A DNA stretch of 64,000 nt, from positions 136,701,213 through 136,765,212 of the forward strand of contig NC_133174.1 in NCBI RefSeq assembly GCF_040802235.1, in the 5' to 3' direction. The notes beneath the pieces are model-generated. The model had not been told where the DNA came from. It searched no databases and was given only the letters and a program-made list of their open reading frames with translations. This stretch comes from Manis javanica (lineage: Eukaryota; Chordata; Mammalia; Pholidota; Manidae). Shown here in pieces: positions 54,779-64,000 of this stretch; position 1 is the first letter of the stretch, and every line of letters begins with the position of its first letter. A program made the position numbers and the translations under genes.

Positions 54779-55499
54779 TCTGGACCTGTGTTGACAAGGG
54801 TTCTTCCTCTTTGTCCTCCCTTTTGTACTGGAGGTTAATTGTTTTGTGCTTGGGGTTGATTGTTCCATAACTGTGCTATTAGCCATGTTAAAGCCTCCCA
54901 GTGGTCTCTAGAGGGGTCTCTAGAGCGGTCTATATAAAATGCCCCTTGCCAGGACAATGAGGAGCTACGCTGTTTAGCTTTGTTCAGCAAGGCACCTCCT
55001 CCAGGCAGCAGGGGAAAAGGGTAGGGAGCATAGACATTACAAAGCATCACTCCTGGCTCCTCCCAAGGGGTGGGGATGCTGGGAAAACCAAGATGCTCTG
55101 GTTAGAGGCAGTGGGCATTACCTCAACATTCCCCGGAGGAGCTTCCCCAAACTGACCTGCCAACCTTTCTCATCATCTGCATGCACGGAAGAGGGTGTTT
55201 CCGCCAAGCCCTACCACATAACCACTCTCATTCTTTGTCTCATTGTTTTCTCCCATCCTTCACCGTTACCTACTATTTTGGATGTCTTACCTAAAATCCA
55301 CACCCAAGATAACGTGACTATATTTAAGTTTCTATGGAACTGTGAATCATCCCTCTTCCCTTCAACAGTTTTCTCTTATGCATCCTGAATACCATTCACT
55401 TCTTGGCTACTACAGGAAACTTCCCCATCCCATTCCTCTTCCCAGTGCCTGTTCAGATCTCCTCAGTTTTCTGTTCTTCAGTGAGAAATCACTGCTCTT
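54779..55499. other. Unassigned sequence with promoter-like patch
   Basis: A tandem GGTCTCTAGAG (54903-54913 and 54915-54925) lies just upstream of a forward TATATAAAA (about 54930-54938). This could be another LTR U3-R fragment or chance. No gene recognised. Confidence 0.35.
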
Positions 55500-56760
55500 A
55501 TCAGTAATCAAAACAGTGTGGTACTGGCATAAGGACAGACATATAGACCAATGAAATAGAATTGGGAGTCCTGAAATAATCCCGTGTATCTATACACAAT
55601 TGATTTTTGAGAAGAGTGCCAAAAACATTCAATGGGAAAGAATAGTTATTTCCACAAATGGTGTTGTGACAGCTGGATGTCCACATGCAAAAGAATGATT
55701 TTGGACCCCTAGTTCATGTTATGTACTCAAATTAACTCTAAGCAGATCACAGGCCAAAATATAAGAGCTGAAACTATAAAACTCTAAGAAGAAAGCATAG
55801 GCAAAAATCTCCATGACCCTGGATTAGGCAGTAGTTTCTTAGGTATGATACTAAAGGCACAAGCAACGGAAGAAAAAAATTGATAAATTGACATAAAAAT
55901 TAAAACCCTGTGATTCAACAGATCTCATAGAGAAACTGAAGAGACAGAAGTGAATGCACAGAATGGGAGAATGATTTTGTATATCATATATCTGCAATAT
56001 ACATTTATCTAGACTATATAAAGAACTTTTTCAACTCAATAATAAAAAGACAACCCAATTTAAAAGTGGGCAAAAGACCTGACAGATACTTCTCCAAAGA
56101 AGATATACAAATGGTCAGTAAACACATAAAAAGATACTCAGCATCATTAGCCATCAGAGAAATGTAAATCAAAAACAAAATGAGATATCACTCCATACAT
56201 ACGAGAATAGTAATAACTAAAAAGTCAGATAATAACATGCATTGGTGAGGTTGTGAAAAAATTGTAACCCTCATACCCTGCTTGTAAAATGGTACAGCAG
56301 TTTGAAAAACAGTCTGGCAACTTCCCAAAAAGCTTAGCACATAATTACCATATGACCCTGGAATTCCACTCCTAGGTATATATCCATGGGAAATGAAAAC
56401 TATGTCCAGGCAAAAGCTTGTGTGAATGTTCACAGCAGCATTATTCATAATAGCCAAAAGGTGGAAGCAACTCAAATGTCCATCAACTGATGAATGGATA
56501 AAAAATGTGGTACATCCACACAATGGAATATTATTTGGCCATACAATAAATGAAATTGTGACCCATGCTATAACACACATGAACCTTAGAAACATGATGC
56601 TAAGTGAAAGAAGCCAGTCACAAAAGACTACACATGATATGATCCCATTTGTATGAAATGTCTGCAAGAGGCAAATCTATAAACACAAAAATATTAGTGG
56701 TAGCTTAAGGCTAGGCAGGGAACAAGGAGATTGGAAGGTGATGACTTCAGGGTGTGTAGT
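55500..56760 (+). mobile_element. L1M ORF2 C-terminal region, 5'-truncated
   Basis: Sense ORF2: 'cagtgtggtactggcataaggacagacatatagaccaatgaaatagaattgg', 'aggcacaagcaacggaagaaaaaaattgataaattg', 'ctccaaagaagatatacaaatggtcagtaaacac', 'ccaactgatgaatggataaaaaatgtggtacatccacacaatggaatattatttggcc'. A forward frame at 56426-56656 retains 'MFTAALFIIAKRWKQLKCPS'. The 159-codon reverse frame over it is a shadow. Confidence 0.92.
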
Positions 56761-56769
56761 TTCTGAAGC

Positions 56770-57142
56770 CTGAAACCTGTTTCACTTGTCTGAAATCAAG
56801 GTGTCAGCAGGGCCACGTTTCCTCAGGAAGCCCCAGGGGAGAATCCACTGTTAGCCTCTTTCAGCCTCTGGTGGCTGCTAGCATTCCTTGGCTTGTGGCT
56901 GCATCACTCCAATCCTCAAAACCAGCAGTTTCAAATCTCTGTGTGTGTATCATCTTTGTCTCCCTCTTACAAGGATATGTGGAACTGCATTTAGGGCTCA
57001 CCCAGATAATCCAGGATAATATCATCTCAAGATCCTTAACTTTATCACATCTGCAAAGACCTTTTCTTCAGACAAGGTAACATAGGTTGCAGGGATTAGG
57101 GCCTGATGTCTGAAGGGGCCATTTTTTAACCTCTCACAACAT
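56770..57142 (-). mobile_element. MLT1 (ERVL-MaLR) LTR, antisense
   Basis: 'tgaaatcaaggtgtcagcagggccacgtttcctcaggaagcc' and 'cctctcacaaca' match the antisense MLT1/MST LTR. The middle is diverged. Confidence 0.68.
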
Positions 57143-57829
57143 GCACTGGTGTCTATGGGTAATTTGTCCCAACATCCAAAGACTCTTATGTCAGGGAGGG
57201 CTACCTAGTATCTAGTAGGGGATGGTAAAGCCCCAATGAAACAGTGATGTTATTCCCACGTCACAGATGATGGGACTGAGGGAACACTAGAGGTTGGCAA
57301 AGTGGGGAAAGATGCATTTGGTTATGTTTTCTTTCAATAGGACTAACTACCTCATTACCTGAAAAATCTCTTGGGTCCTTCACAGCAAACAGGCAAGATA
57401 TGAAAAGGCCATCTGCAGTGCAATGAGCTAGCCTGGACGTGCTAGGGGAAAAGAAAGCAAGCATTGAGGCCCACAGGAACACATGAGCTCAACTGTACTG
57501 TTGAGCAGAGCACACACCCTCAGTGCCTGGAGAGGTAGCAAGTGGCCCTGAAACTGTAGTGGATTTTCAGCTCTATTTAATTGGAATCAGAGCCACAGTT
57601 GTACATCATCCTACTTTCAGTAAGCAACAGATATTCAATTTACATCAGTAGTTACCTTGACAGCAGTTACTCTGACGTACTGTTCTTCATAATTATCAGG
57701 CTTACTTTGATGTTTTGTTCTTTATCAGTTCCTCCCACAGTCTCCCCTGCCAGTTAATCTAGCACATACGATTAGTTGCATCCTTCAACAACCCTCAGTT
57801 AGGGTGGATTAAGTTCAGCTTCCCTGCAG
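57143..57829. other. Mostly single-copy, with a weak MIR-like patch
   Basis: 'ttattcccacgtcacagatgatgggactgagggaacactagaggttggc' at about 57250-57300 resembles an antisense MIR. Otherwise nothing recognised. Confidence 0.38.
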
Positions 57830-57975
57830 AAGTGAGAAGATCTGGGCTCACTTCCCAGTTCTGCACTCAGTTGCTGTGGGACATGGAGCAAATCCCTTCT
57901 ATCCAGGTTTCTGATTTCACATCTGAAAAACGAGGGAGGTGTATTGCCCTGTTCCAAAGCACACAGCTCTTTCTC
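57830..57975 (+). mobile_element. MIR SINE
   Basis: Sense MIR: 'agatctgggctcacttcccagttctgcactcagttgctgtgggacatggagcaaatcccttctatccaggtttctgatttcacatctgaaaaacgaggg'. Confidence 0.72.
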
Positions 57976-58559
57976 GGGGCTGAAGCACCCTGGACCCTCC
58001 CCAGGGAGAAATTATCTAAACGGAAACTCTTAAACCACAGCACCACGGACCCACATCGCAGGCTGCTACCTTTGCCTGAATTCCGCTACGTGGCATCAAG
58101 GCAAAGAAAGGCAATCATTCTTCTCTGGAATGACTGTAACAGATCTCATTCTTGGCAATTACTGTAGGTGGGAAGGAGAAAATTCTTTCATGATGAACAA
58201 AAGCTTTTATGTCTTTTCCAAGCAATGGAAAACTGCCTAGATAGACACACCAAACCACCCTGATGGAAGACTTTGGAATGTCTAATTTGAAAAACAGGCA
58301 TATGGCAATACAGCAAAGGCCTCTGCTTCCATTTCCATCTGTTTTCCTCTCTCCTGCTTGCTCCACTGTGCCACATATAAACAACCTTTTCTCTGGAAAC
58401 TTTAAAACTTTCCCACAATCATTTTTTATTGGTTTTTAAGCAAGTACCAAATTAATTAGCAAAATAGTGCAGCCAAATAACCAGCTTAATGTGCTCCTGG
58501 GGTAGACAGCCTTTAAAGAGTCTCTTTATTCCATGCTGGCTAGTCCATCTCCCTCTAGC
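57976..58559. other. Single-copy sequence, no gene recognised
   Basis: A 111-codon forward frame starts in the MIR and ends at 58167. No recognisable motif. Confidence 0.4.
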
Positions 58560-58855
58560 ACAGGGCAGTGGGGAAAGCCCAGGCTTTGAGCCTGATAAAG
58601 TCAGGCTAGAAGCCCAGTTCTATCATTCATTTCTTAACTGCGTGACTTCGGGCAAGTCCCTAACCTTTCTGGGCCTCCATTTCCTCATCTGTTAAAACCA
58701 GCCTCATGGTAGTGACTCACTGTGACACGTGGTTTGTATGGATTATGTCACTCAATCCCATAGAAGCTTCTGAGGTTGGGGTCATCTGCTTTTATTGTGA
58801 GGATTAAGTGAGATAACTTAGGCAAGCAACAGGAAGAGAGTAGGGTGCTCAGGAA
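58560..58855 (+). mobile_element. MIR SINE split by a short reverse MIR-like piece
   Basis: Sense MIR at 58560-58710 ('ccaggctttgagcctg', 'tctatcattcatttcttaactgcgtgacttcgggcaagtccctaacctttctgggcctccatttcctcatctg') resumes at about 58795 ('ttgtgaggattaagtgagataactta'). Between them, 58735-58790 reads like a reverse MIR ('ttatgtcactcaatcccatagaagcttctgaggttgggg'). Confidence 0.78.
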
Positions 58856-60056
58856 AATGGTGGCCAGTTATTACTGTGAGCTCAGCTTTGTGCTAGATCC
58901 CGTGGAGCAAATCAAGAAACATTTACTCATCAAAGGTAAACTGAGTATCTATCATGTATTTATTTAAAGTGGAGGGGGAGTATTCCAAGAAGGTACATGA
59001 CTCAGTTGCTCACTCTTGACTGGTTCTTTTCTGTTTGGAAGGGTTTGAGCGAGCTGGATTAAGTACCTCCCTCCCCCTGCACCGTCCAGGCTATGAACTG
59101 GGAGATAACCATTTGGGGCAGAGGGCAGGAGTCGGGGGTGCATCACCTGCATTTCAGCAACACTGACGAGGCTGGATAGAAACTAAACCAAAGGCAGAAA
59201 AGATTTGGAATCCGCAAGAGAAGCCATGGGCTTACACGCCCATCCTGCAGATCCCTCACCAAACAGCTGCCCCCAGGTTGGCCGCGGTCCACTCACTGTT
59301 CCCCTGCTTCCCCTTCTGTCACGCATGCTTCTTGCAAAGCTTGCCAAATGCCAAATCCCTTCTCTTCGATATCTCTTCTTGGCATTCTTCAGGTTATTCC
59401 CTAGGTCTGTCAGAAGATTCATATGCCCATTGAAGTTCAATTCATCTTACAAATTCGAATGGTCCCTCTGGGGACAGTATCAAGGCTGCAAGTTGAGGGC
59501 GCCCTTCTGTGGCATCAGATGAAAACAGCAGTTCTTTAATATGATGCAAGCTGATTAGAGTAACTCGATCCCTACCAAAGCCACCACAAATGTATGGTCA
59601 CTTTTTTGAATAAAAATAAGAGTGACACTTGTAGTGTTCATAAACCAATTATGAACATGAATCAATTAATGAAAAGTTAGTACTGCATCCTAGATGTCAG
59701 CTTGTTGCCAGATGCTAATATATATTTTTATCTATATCATACACATATACATATGCTGCTGCATAGATGAATACATAAACAGTTTTGAATTATATGATTA
59801 CATGTGATATATAGAGTGACATAGGAGAAAATATAATTAACCAAGGGAAAAACCATAAAGATGGTGGAGGCCCTAAACAGCCTAAACAATAAAGACTAGA
59901 AGATGTTACTTACAAGCAACAGTGATCTAAAGCGAGAAACACAGTGTATAAAGATGTCACACTCAGATTTTAGGTTACTAGGACTAAAAGGACACTCTGG
60001 TCCACATTGCAAAAACACGTAACGGAAGTCTTATCCACTTAATTTTACTGAGCCAC
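58856..60056. other. 1.2 kb single-copy sequence, no gene recognised
   Basis: Opposing frames at 59183-59522 (85 and 105 codons) show no motif. 59530-60050 is AT-rich. Confidence 0.4.
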
Positions 60057-60510
60057 TGTAGTGGTTTGAATAGTGCCCCCCAAACACCCAATTCATATCC
60101 ACCTGGAACCTCAGTGATGTTATTTGGAAATAAAGTCTTTGCAATTGTAATTTGTTAAGGATCTCAAAATGAACTCATTTTGGATTCAGGGTGAGTCCTA
60201 AATCCAATGACCAGTATCCTTACAGGAAGAGGAGAGGACAGAGACATGCAGGGGCGAGCTGCGGGGTGACGGAGGCAGAGACGGGCACAAGGCAGCCCCA
60301 CGCCGGGCAGCGCCAAGGACTGCCGGCAACACCAGGAGCCAGGAGTGAGGCCTGGGCCAGATTCTCCCTCCGAGCCTCCAGAAGGAACCAGCCCTGACCA
60401 CACCTGGATCTCAGCCTCTGGCCTCCTGAGCCATGAGAGAATTCTTTTCTGTTGTTTGAAGCCCCCCAGTTTGTGATAACTTGTCACAGCAGCCCCAGGA
60501 CACTAACTCT
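60057..60510 (+). mobile_element. MLT1 (A0/B-like) ERVL-MaLR solo LTR, CpG-dense
   Basis: Starts TGTAGTGGTTTGAATAG and follows MLT1: 'aattcatatccacctggaacctcagtgatgttatttgg', 'aatgaccagtatccttacaggaagaggagaggacagagacat', 'gccaaggactgccggcaacaccaggagcc', and the 3' 'gagagaattcttttctgttgtttgaagccccccagtttgtgataac'. About nine CpGs remain within 85 bp at 60253-60335, unusual for so old a family. Opposing frames of 68 and 107 codons are shadows. Confidence 0.87.
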
Positions 60511-60849
60511 GATACCCAAACCTGACAAAGCACCAAAATGAGAACTAAAACCCTATCTAGTTTGTGAATCTAGAAGCATAAATTCTAAGTGAAATATTAG
60601 CAAAGCACTTCCTGAAGAATAATAAACATTAAGAGGCTAGTTTGCTATGACTAGGCAGGTTTTATTTTAGGCACACACATAGGTAATTGATTGTTAGAAT
60701 ATTTACGAATAGTATTCATCACATCAGAAGCAAAGCCATATGACCATCCTCACAGGTGTCCAGAGGGCACTTATTAAAATCCACATGAATTCCTACCAAC
60801 TATTTTTAATAAAGTATGATTATAAAGACATTTCCTTAGCAGGACATAC
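60511..60849. other. Unassigned AT-rich sequence, possibly L1
   Basis: 'catatgaccatcctcacaggtgtccagagggcacttattaaaatccacatg' at about 60736-60790 resembles a decayed L1 ORF2 reverse-transcriptase block. Too short to call firmly. Confidence 0.35.
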
Positions 60850-61905
60850 AATATGGAGAGACCGACTGGGGTAGCAAATGTACAAGTCGAGCCTGGAGCA
60901 TCTTGTGGCACCAGAAAATAGGAAATGCTCAAAGAATAAAAGGATGGGGACATGTCAAAGGGATTCAGGAGTCATCTTGGAAGAGCAATCCGTGGCTACA
61001 GCTGGAACAATTTGAGCAACAAAACAAAGTAGTAATGGAGTATAACCCAAAGTATAAAGTAAATATCCCCAAGTCCATATTGAAATACAAACATGATTGA
61101 ATAAATAAATGACGGAGAAAGGAAAGCCCTTTTAATTCATAAATGAAGAAGAAATGATGAACATAGAAAATCACCATTTGGCAAACACCATGGTGTAACT
61201 GTTTCAGGAGAAATCATCAGTGGATGCTACAATTAGTGGACAAAAATATGATGAGGAACAGGATATTTACATAGTCTCAAAATAGCATCCCATAAGGCAT
61301 GTCTAATTAGGGAGGGAGAAATAGTGACTTTACAGTAAAGAAGCCCGGCAAACAAGGATCACAGTTAACAGGATCAGGATGGGGGCTCTCAGCATCAAGT
61401 TCCTCCTGATACGATGCCCGAGGAAGGGCACAGCATTGCTTCTGTGGTATTCTTGCCAAAAATACAAAATCGGAATTTAATCAAGGAAACCTCACACAAA
61501 CTCAAATTGAATGACATTCAACAAAGTAAGTCACAGGTTCTCCTCAAAATGTTCAGAATCGGTAAAAATAAAGACTAAAACACTGTCCCAAATCACATGA
61601 GACAAAGGAGACATGACAACTACATGCCATGTGTGATCCTGGATGGAATCCTGGACCAAAACAAAAGATATTAGTGGAACCACTGATAAAAAATCTGCAT
61701 GAGGTCTATAGATCGACTAACAGCATTGCATCAGTGTTAATGTTCTGGTTTTGGTATTTATACTATGATTATGTAAGATGTTAACAATTGAAGAAGCTAG
61801 ATGAGGGTCTATGAAAATTCTTTGTAATTCTTTGCAATATATTATAAAACAGAAATTATTTTGAAATCAAATGTTAAATAAATAAATAAGTTTAAAGAAG
61901 CCAAA
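60850..61905 (+). mobile_element. L1M 3' UTR, same subfamily as 45836-47090
   Basis: Sense: 'ctcagcatcaagttcctcctgatacgatgcccgaggaagggcacagcattgcttctgtggtattc', 'acaaaggagacatgacaactacatgccatgtgtgatcctggatggaatcctggaccaaaacaaaagatatta', 'atgattatgtaagatgttaacaattgaagaagctagatgagggtctatg', ending in an AAATAAATAAATAA tail near 61877. Confidence 0.75.
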
Positions 61906-62466
61906 AAACTATTTTTTGAAATGATAGGGTCTCTCATATGAAGGAGTTTTATGCAAATACTAAACTTCAGGTTTTCTTGAAGTGGTAAGGTGCCAATGAA
62001 GAAACACCTTCATTATATCAAATGGAGATATATATGTAAATTTTATGCTCTGTAAGATCCCAATTTTGTATAATTATTCATAAATATATGCAGAGCAAAG
62101 CAAGAAAAACAAAGGCAATATTGGGAAGTAGAAGACAAAATTACCATATTTGCAGATATAATCACACTCTATTACTTAGGAATGCCACAGAGTCAACTAT
62201 AGAAACTACGAAGAGAATTCAGTTAGGTGGTTACAAAATAAATGTACAGGATTTATAGTAGTGTGTATACCAGAAATAATAAGGTAGAAAATACAATTTT
62301 AAAAGAAAATCCCATTCATAAATAACACGTTTAGAATATTAGGAATAAACGTTCATTTTAGTAAAAGACATTTGAAATCCAAGCTGGTAAGGAGTTTGAA
62401 CAGAGCTGGTAGAATTGGATAAATATGGGGAAAAATTAAGTCAATCAATATCTTGCACTATGCCAT
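61906..62466 (+). mobile_element. Old L1 (L1ME/L1M5) ORF2, left part
   Basis: Sense ORF2 with 'ccatatttgcagatataatcacactctattacttaggaatgccacagagtcaactatagaaactac' (the F-A-D-D-type reverse-transcriptase active-site block, decayed), 'agaattcagttaggtggttacaaaataaatgtacag' and 'aatcccattcataaataacacg'. Interrupted at 62467 by an LTR. Confidence 0.75.
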
Positions 62467-62944
62467 TGAAACTTAGCAGAATATACCACCCCAAAATATG
62501 CCTCTATGGCATAAAGAGTATTTTGAGCTGATTATTTTGAGAACCTGCAGACCGAGGAGAAGGATTGAAAACAGAGCTCTCTTGGTAAGGGAAATTTCCT
62601 GGGACCTGTACCAGGAAGAGAGCTATTACCAGAGAGAACTGGTTCAGCCAGAGACTTATCTGCACAGCAGGGCACTTCGCTAACCAAATATTTCCTTTCC
62701 TACCTTCCTGTGAGTTGCCTGCCCCTACTTTGAAGCCCTAGGCCTCTATCCCTTTTTATAGCTCAGAATGGTATGTAAACCTCAATAGTCTAGCCACCTT
62801 TTGAGCCTCATATCTTTGCAGGGCTCCCACACGTGAGTATATACATAATGGAAACTGTTGTATCTCTTGTTGATCTGTATTATTACAGGGGGTCTCAGCC
62901 AAGAACCCAGAGGGTAGAGAGAAAATTAGTTTTCCTCCCCTACA
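62467..62944 (+). mobile_element. Solo LTR nested in old L1
   Basis: Starts TGAAACTTAGC and ends CCTCCCCTACA. The flanks are CCAT (62463-62466) and GCAT (62945-62948), a 3-of-4 match in keeping with a decayed 4-bp duplication. L1 ORF2 resumes downstream. It contains a TTTTTATA box (62753-62760) and an ending 'gggggtctcagccaagaacccagagggtagag' typical of class I LTRs. The poly(A) signal is decayed (ATAATGG near 62847). The exact family is not named. Confidence 0.82.
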
Positions 62945-64000
62945 GCATTATCAATACCTTATGAATTAAATAGTTAAATTGAAATGTTTAACTATTGGGG
63001 AAAAATAAGCTATATTTTATATTAAATAAAATTTAATACTAAATATATTTAATCTCAGAGGAAGGAATAATTCTTTAAGCATAAGTAGGCAAAAGCTATA
63101 AAGGAAAAGACTGCTAGTTTTGACCAAATAAAAATTTTAAATATATTTATTTCAACAAGACCATAAATAATAATAAAAGAGAAATGACAAATTTGGAAAA
63201 AATTTGTAATACATGTGACAGACAAGGGTCAATACCCTTAATATGTAAAGAGCTCTCACAAATAAGCAGGAAAAAAGATCTCAACAGAAAGAAAAAAAAA
63301 TGCAAGAGACATGGACAGGGTAGTAATGAAGGAAAAACTACAAATGGCAAAGAGGGAGGGGGAGAGAGAAAGGGGAGGAAGGGAGGAAGGAAAGGAGAGA
63401 AAGAATGATGTATAAGCAAAGAAATGCAAATGAAATGAGATTTTCATCTATAAAACTGGCAAAAAGTAAAAGAATTATAAAATGTGAGGTTGTTGAGGAT
63501 GCACAGATAAGGACTCCCATATAAATTAGCACAACTATTCTGAAGTGCAATTTGGCAATATAACAAGAGCCTTAAAGAAATTCATTTGTCTTGACCCAGA
63601 ACTTCCAATTATCCCAAGGATATATCAGATCGGTTCCCAAGAAAGTATACATAACACACAGCAGTACTTAAAGGAGCAAAATACTGAAAACTATACAAAT
63701 AGGCAATACTAAGGAAATGGTTCAATAAACCCTGGTGTGTTGATCTATAAGCTAAAATTCTGTGCATCCGAAAGAAATTATCTGACAAAAACGTCAGAAT
63801 TATAAAAAATACTTAGGAAATACAATATATTGTTCAGTAAAATACAATACAGGTTAAAGTAATAAAAAGCATGCTATAAAATAGTACTTAAGCACAATGT
63901 CAATTTAAACATATATATTTAAAATACATAAAGACCATTTGGCTTACCTCAAATATAACAAGAACTCCATTTTGAATATGTTGGGAACCCACTAACAGCA
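62945..64000 (+). mobile_element. Old L1 (L1ME/L1M5) ORF2 C-terminus, right part
   Basis: Sense ORF2: 'gagaaatgacaaatttggaaaaaatttgtaatacatgtgacagacaagggtcaatacccttaatatgtaaagagctctcacaaat', 'cattctgaagtgcaatttggcaatat'-type block near 63537, 'tgacccagaacttccaattatcccaaggatatatc', 'aggcaatactaaggaaatggttcaataaaccctgg'. A purine-only tract has expanded inside. The element reaches the window edge region (about 63960). Confidence 0.78.
63346..63407. repeat. Purine-rich (GGGA/GGAA)n tract
   Basis: Sixty bases of nearly pure G and A inside the L1. Low-complexity, with potential to form triplex DNA. Confidence 0.93.

Noticed and set aside
56188..56667. 159-codon reverse frame
   Set aside because: Exact antisense of a forward L1 ORF2 C-terminal remnant.
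1..64000. tRNA, snRNA, rRNA or microRNA genes
   Set aside because: I saw no cloverleaf, box motifs or known RNA sequence. MIR elements are tRNA-derived but too decayed to be RNA genes.

Overview
This window reads as ordinary nuclear DNA from a placental mammal, either intergenic or inside a very large intron. I find no supportable protein-coding gene, RNA gene, CRISPR array or operon. Open frames are short, overlap each other on both strands, and mostly run across recognisable transposon remains. The repeats fix the clade: MIR and L2 throughout, MLT1 (MaLR) LTRs, MER5A, MER20 and other hAT remnants, and many L1M fragments. Three L1 3' ends (8221-8545, 34671-34873, 48150-48437) resemble Laurasiatherian (carnivore/ungulate/pangolin-type) L1. 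No primate Alu, rodent B1/B2, carnivore tRNA-Lys SINE, ruminant Bov element or equine ERE is visible in 64 kb. A SINE-poor laurasiatherian such as a pangolin is my best guess, at low confidence. All family names are from memory and were not checked against a library.

Layout. 1-8200: mostly single-copy DNA with an L2 (2290-3085), an MLT1 LTR (4644-5177), a MER5A-like element and an old L1 carrying a MIR. 8204-8562: a 5'-truncated L1 with a clear target-site duplication. 8563-12035: mostly single-copy, with an AT-rich possible conserved element (9301-9830), a short LTR candidate and a head-to-head MIR pair. 12035-14815: L1M sequence, the last part split by a solo LTR (14308-14662) with a perfect 5-bp duplication. 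14816-28300: mostly single-copy DNA with MIRs, a small CpG cluster (18520-18665) and two LTRs of one family (19207-19626, 22597-22986). 28314-28671: a retroviral-type LTR with CCAAT, TATA and poly(A) signals. 28672-42120: single-copy DNA, MIR/L2/MER remnants and a nested L1-in-L1 stack (34570-35545). 42120-56755: AT-rich and L1-dominated, with forward L1M at 42120-47090, reverse L1/HAL1-like at 50330-53890 and forward ORF2 at 55500-56755. 56770-64000: MLT1 LTRs, MIRs, L1M 3' UTR sequence, and an L1 interrupted by another solo LTR (62467-62944).

No genes act together here. What the sequence records is layered insertion: MIR, L2 and old L1 first, then MLT1, then L1MB-type and lineage L1, with several solo LTRs on top. 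The observations most worth checking are the LTRs with intact promoter-like signals, the unidentified LTR pair, two CpG-dense patches and a few AT-rich stretches that look like conserved non-coding DNA. I found no convincing new biological system.
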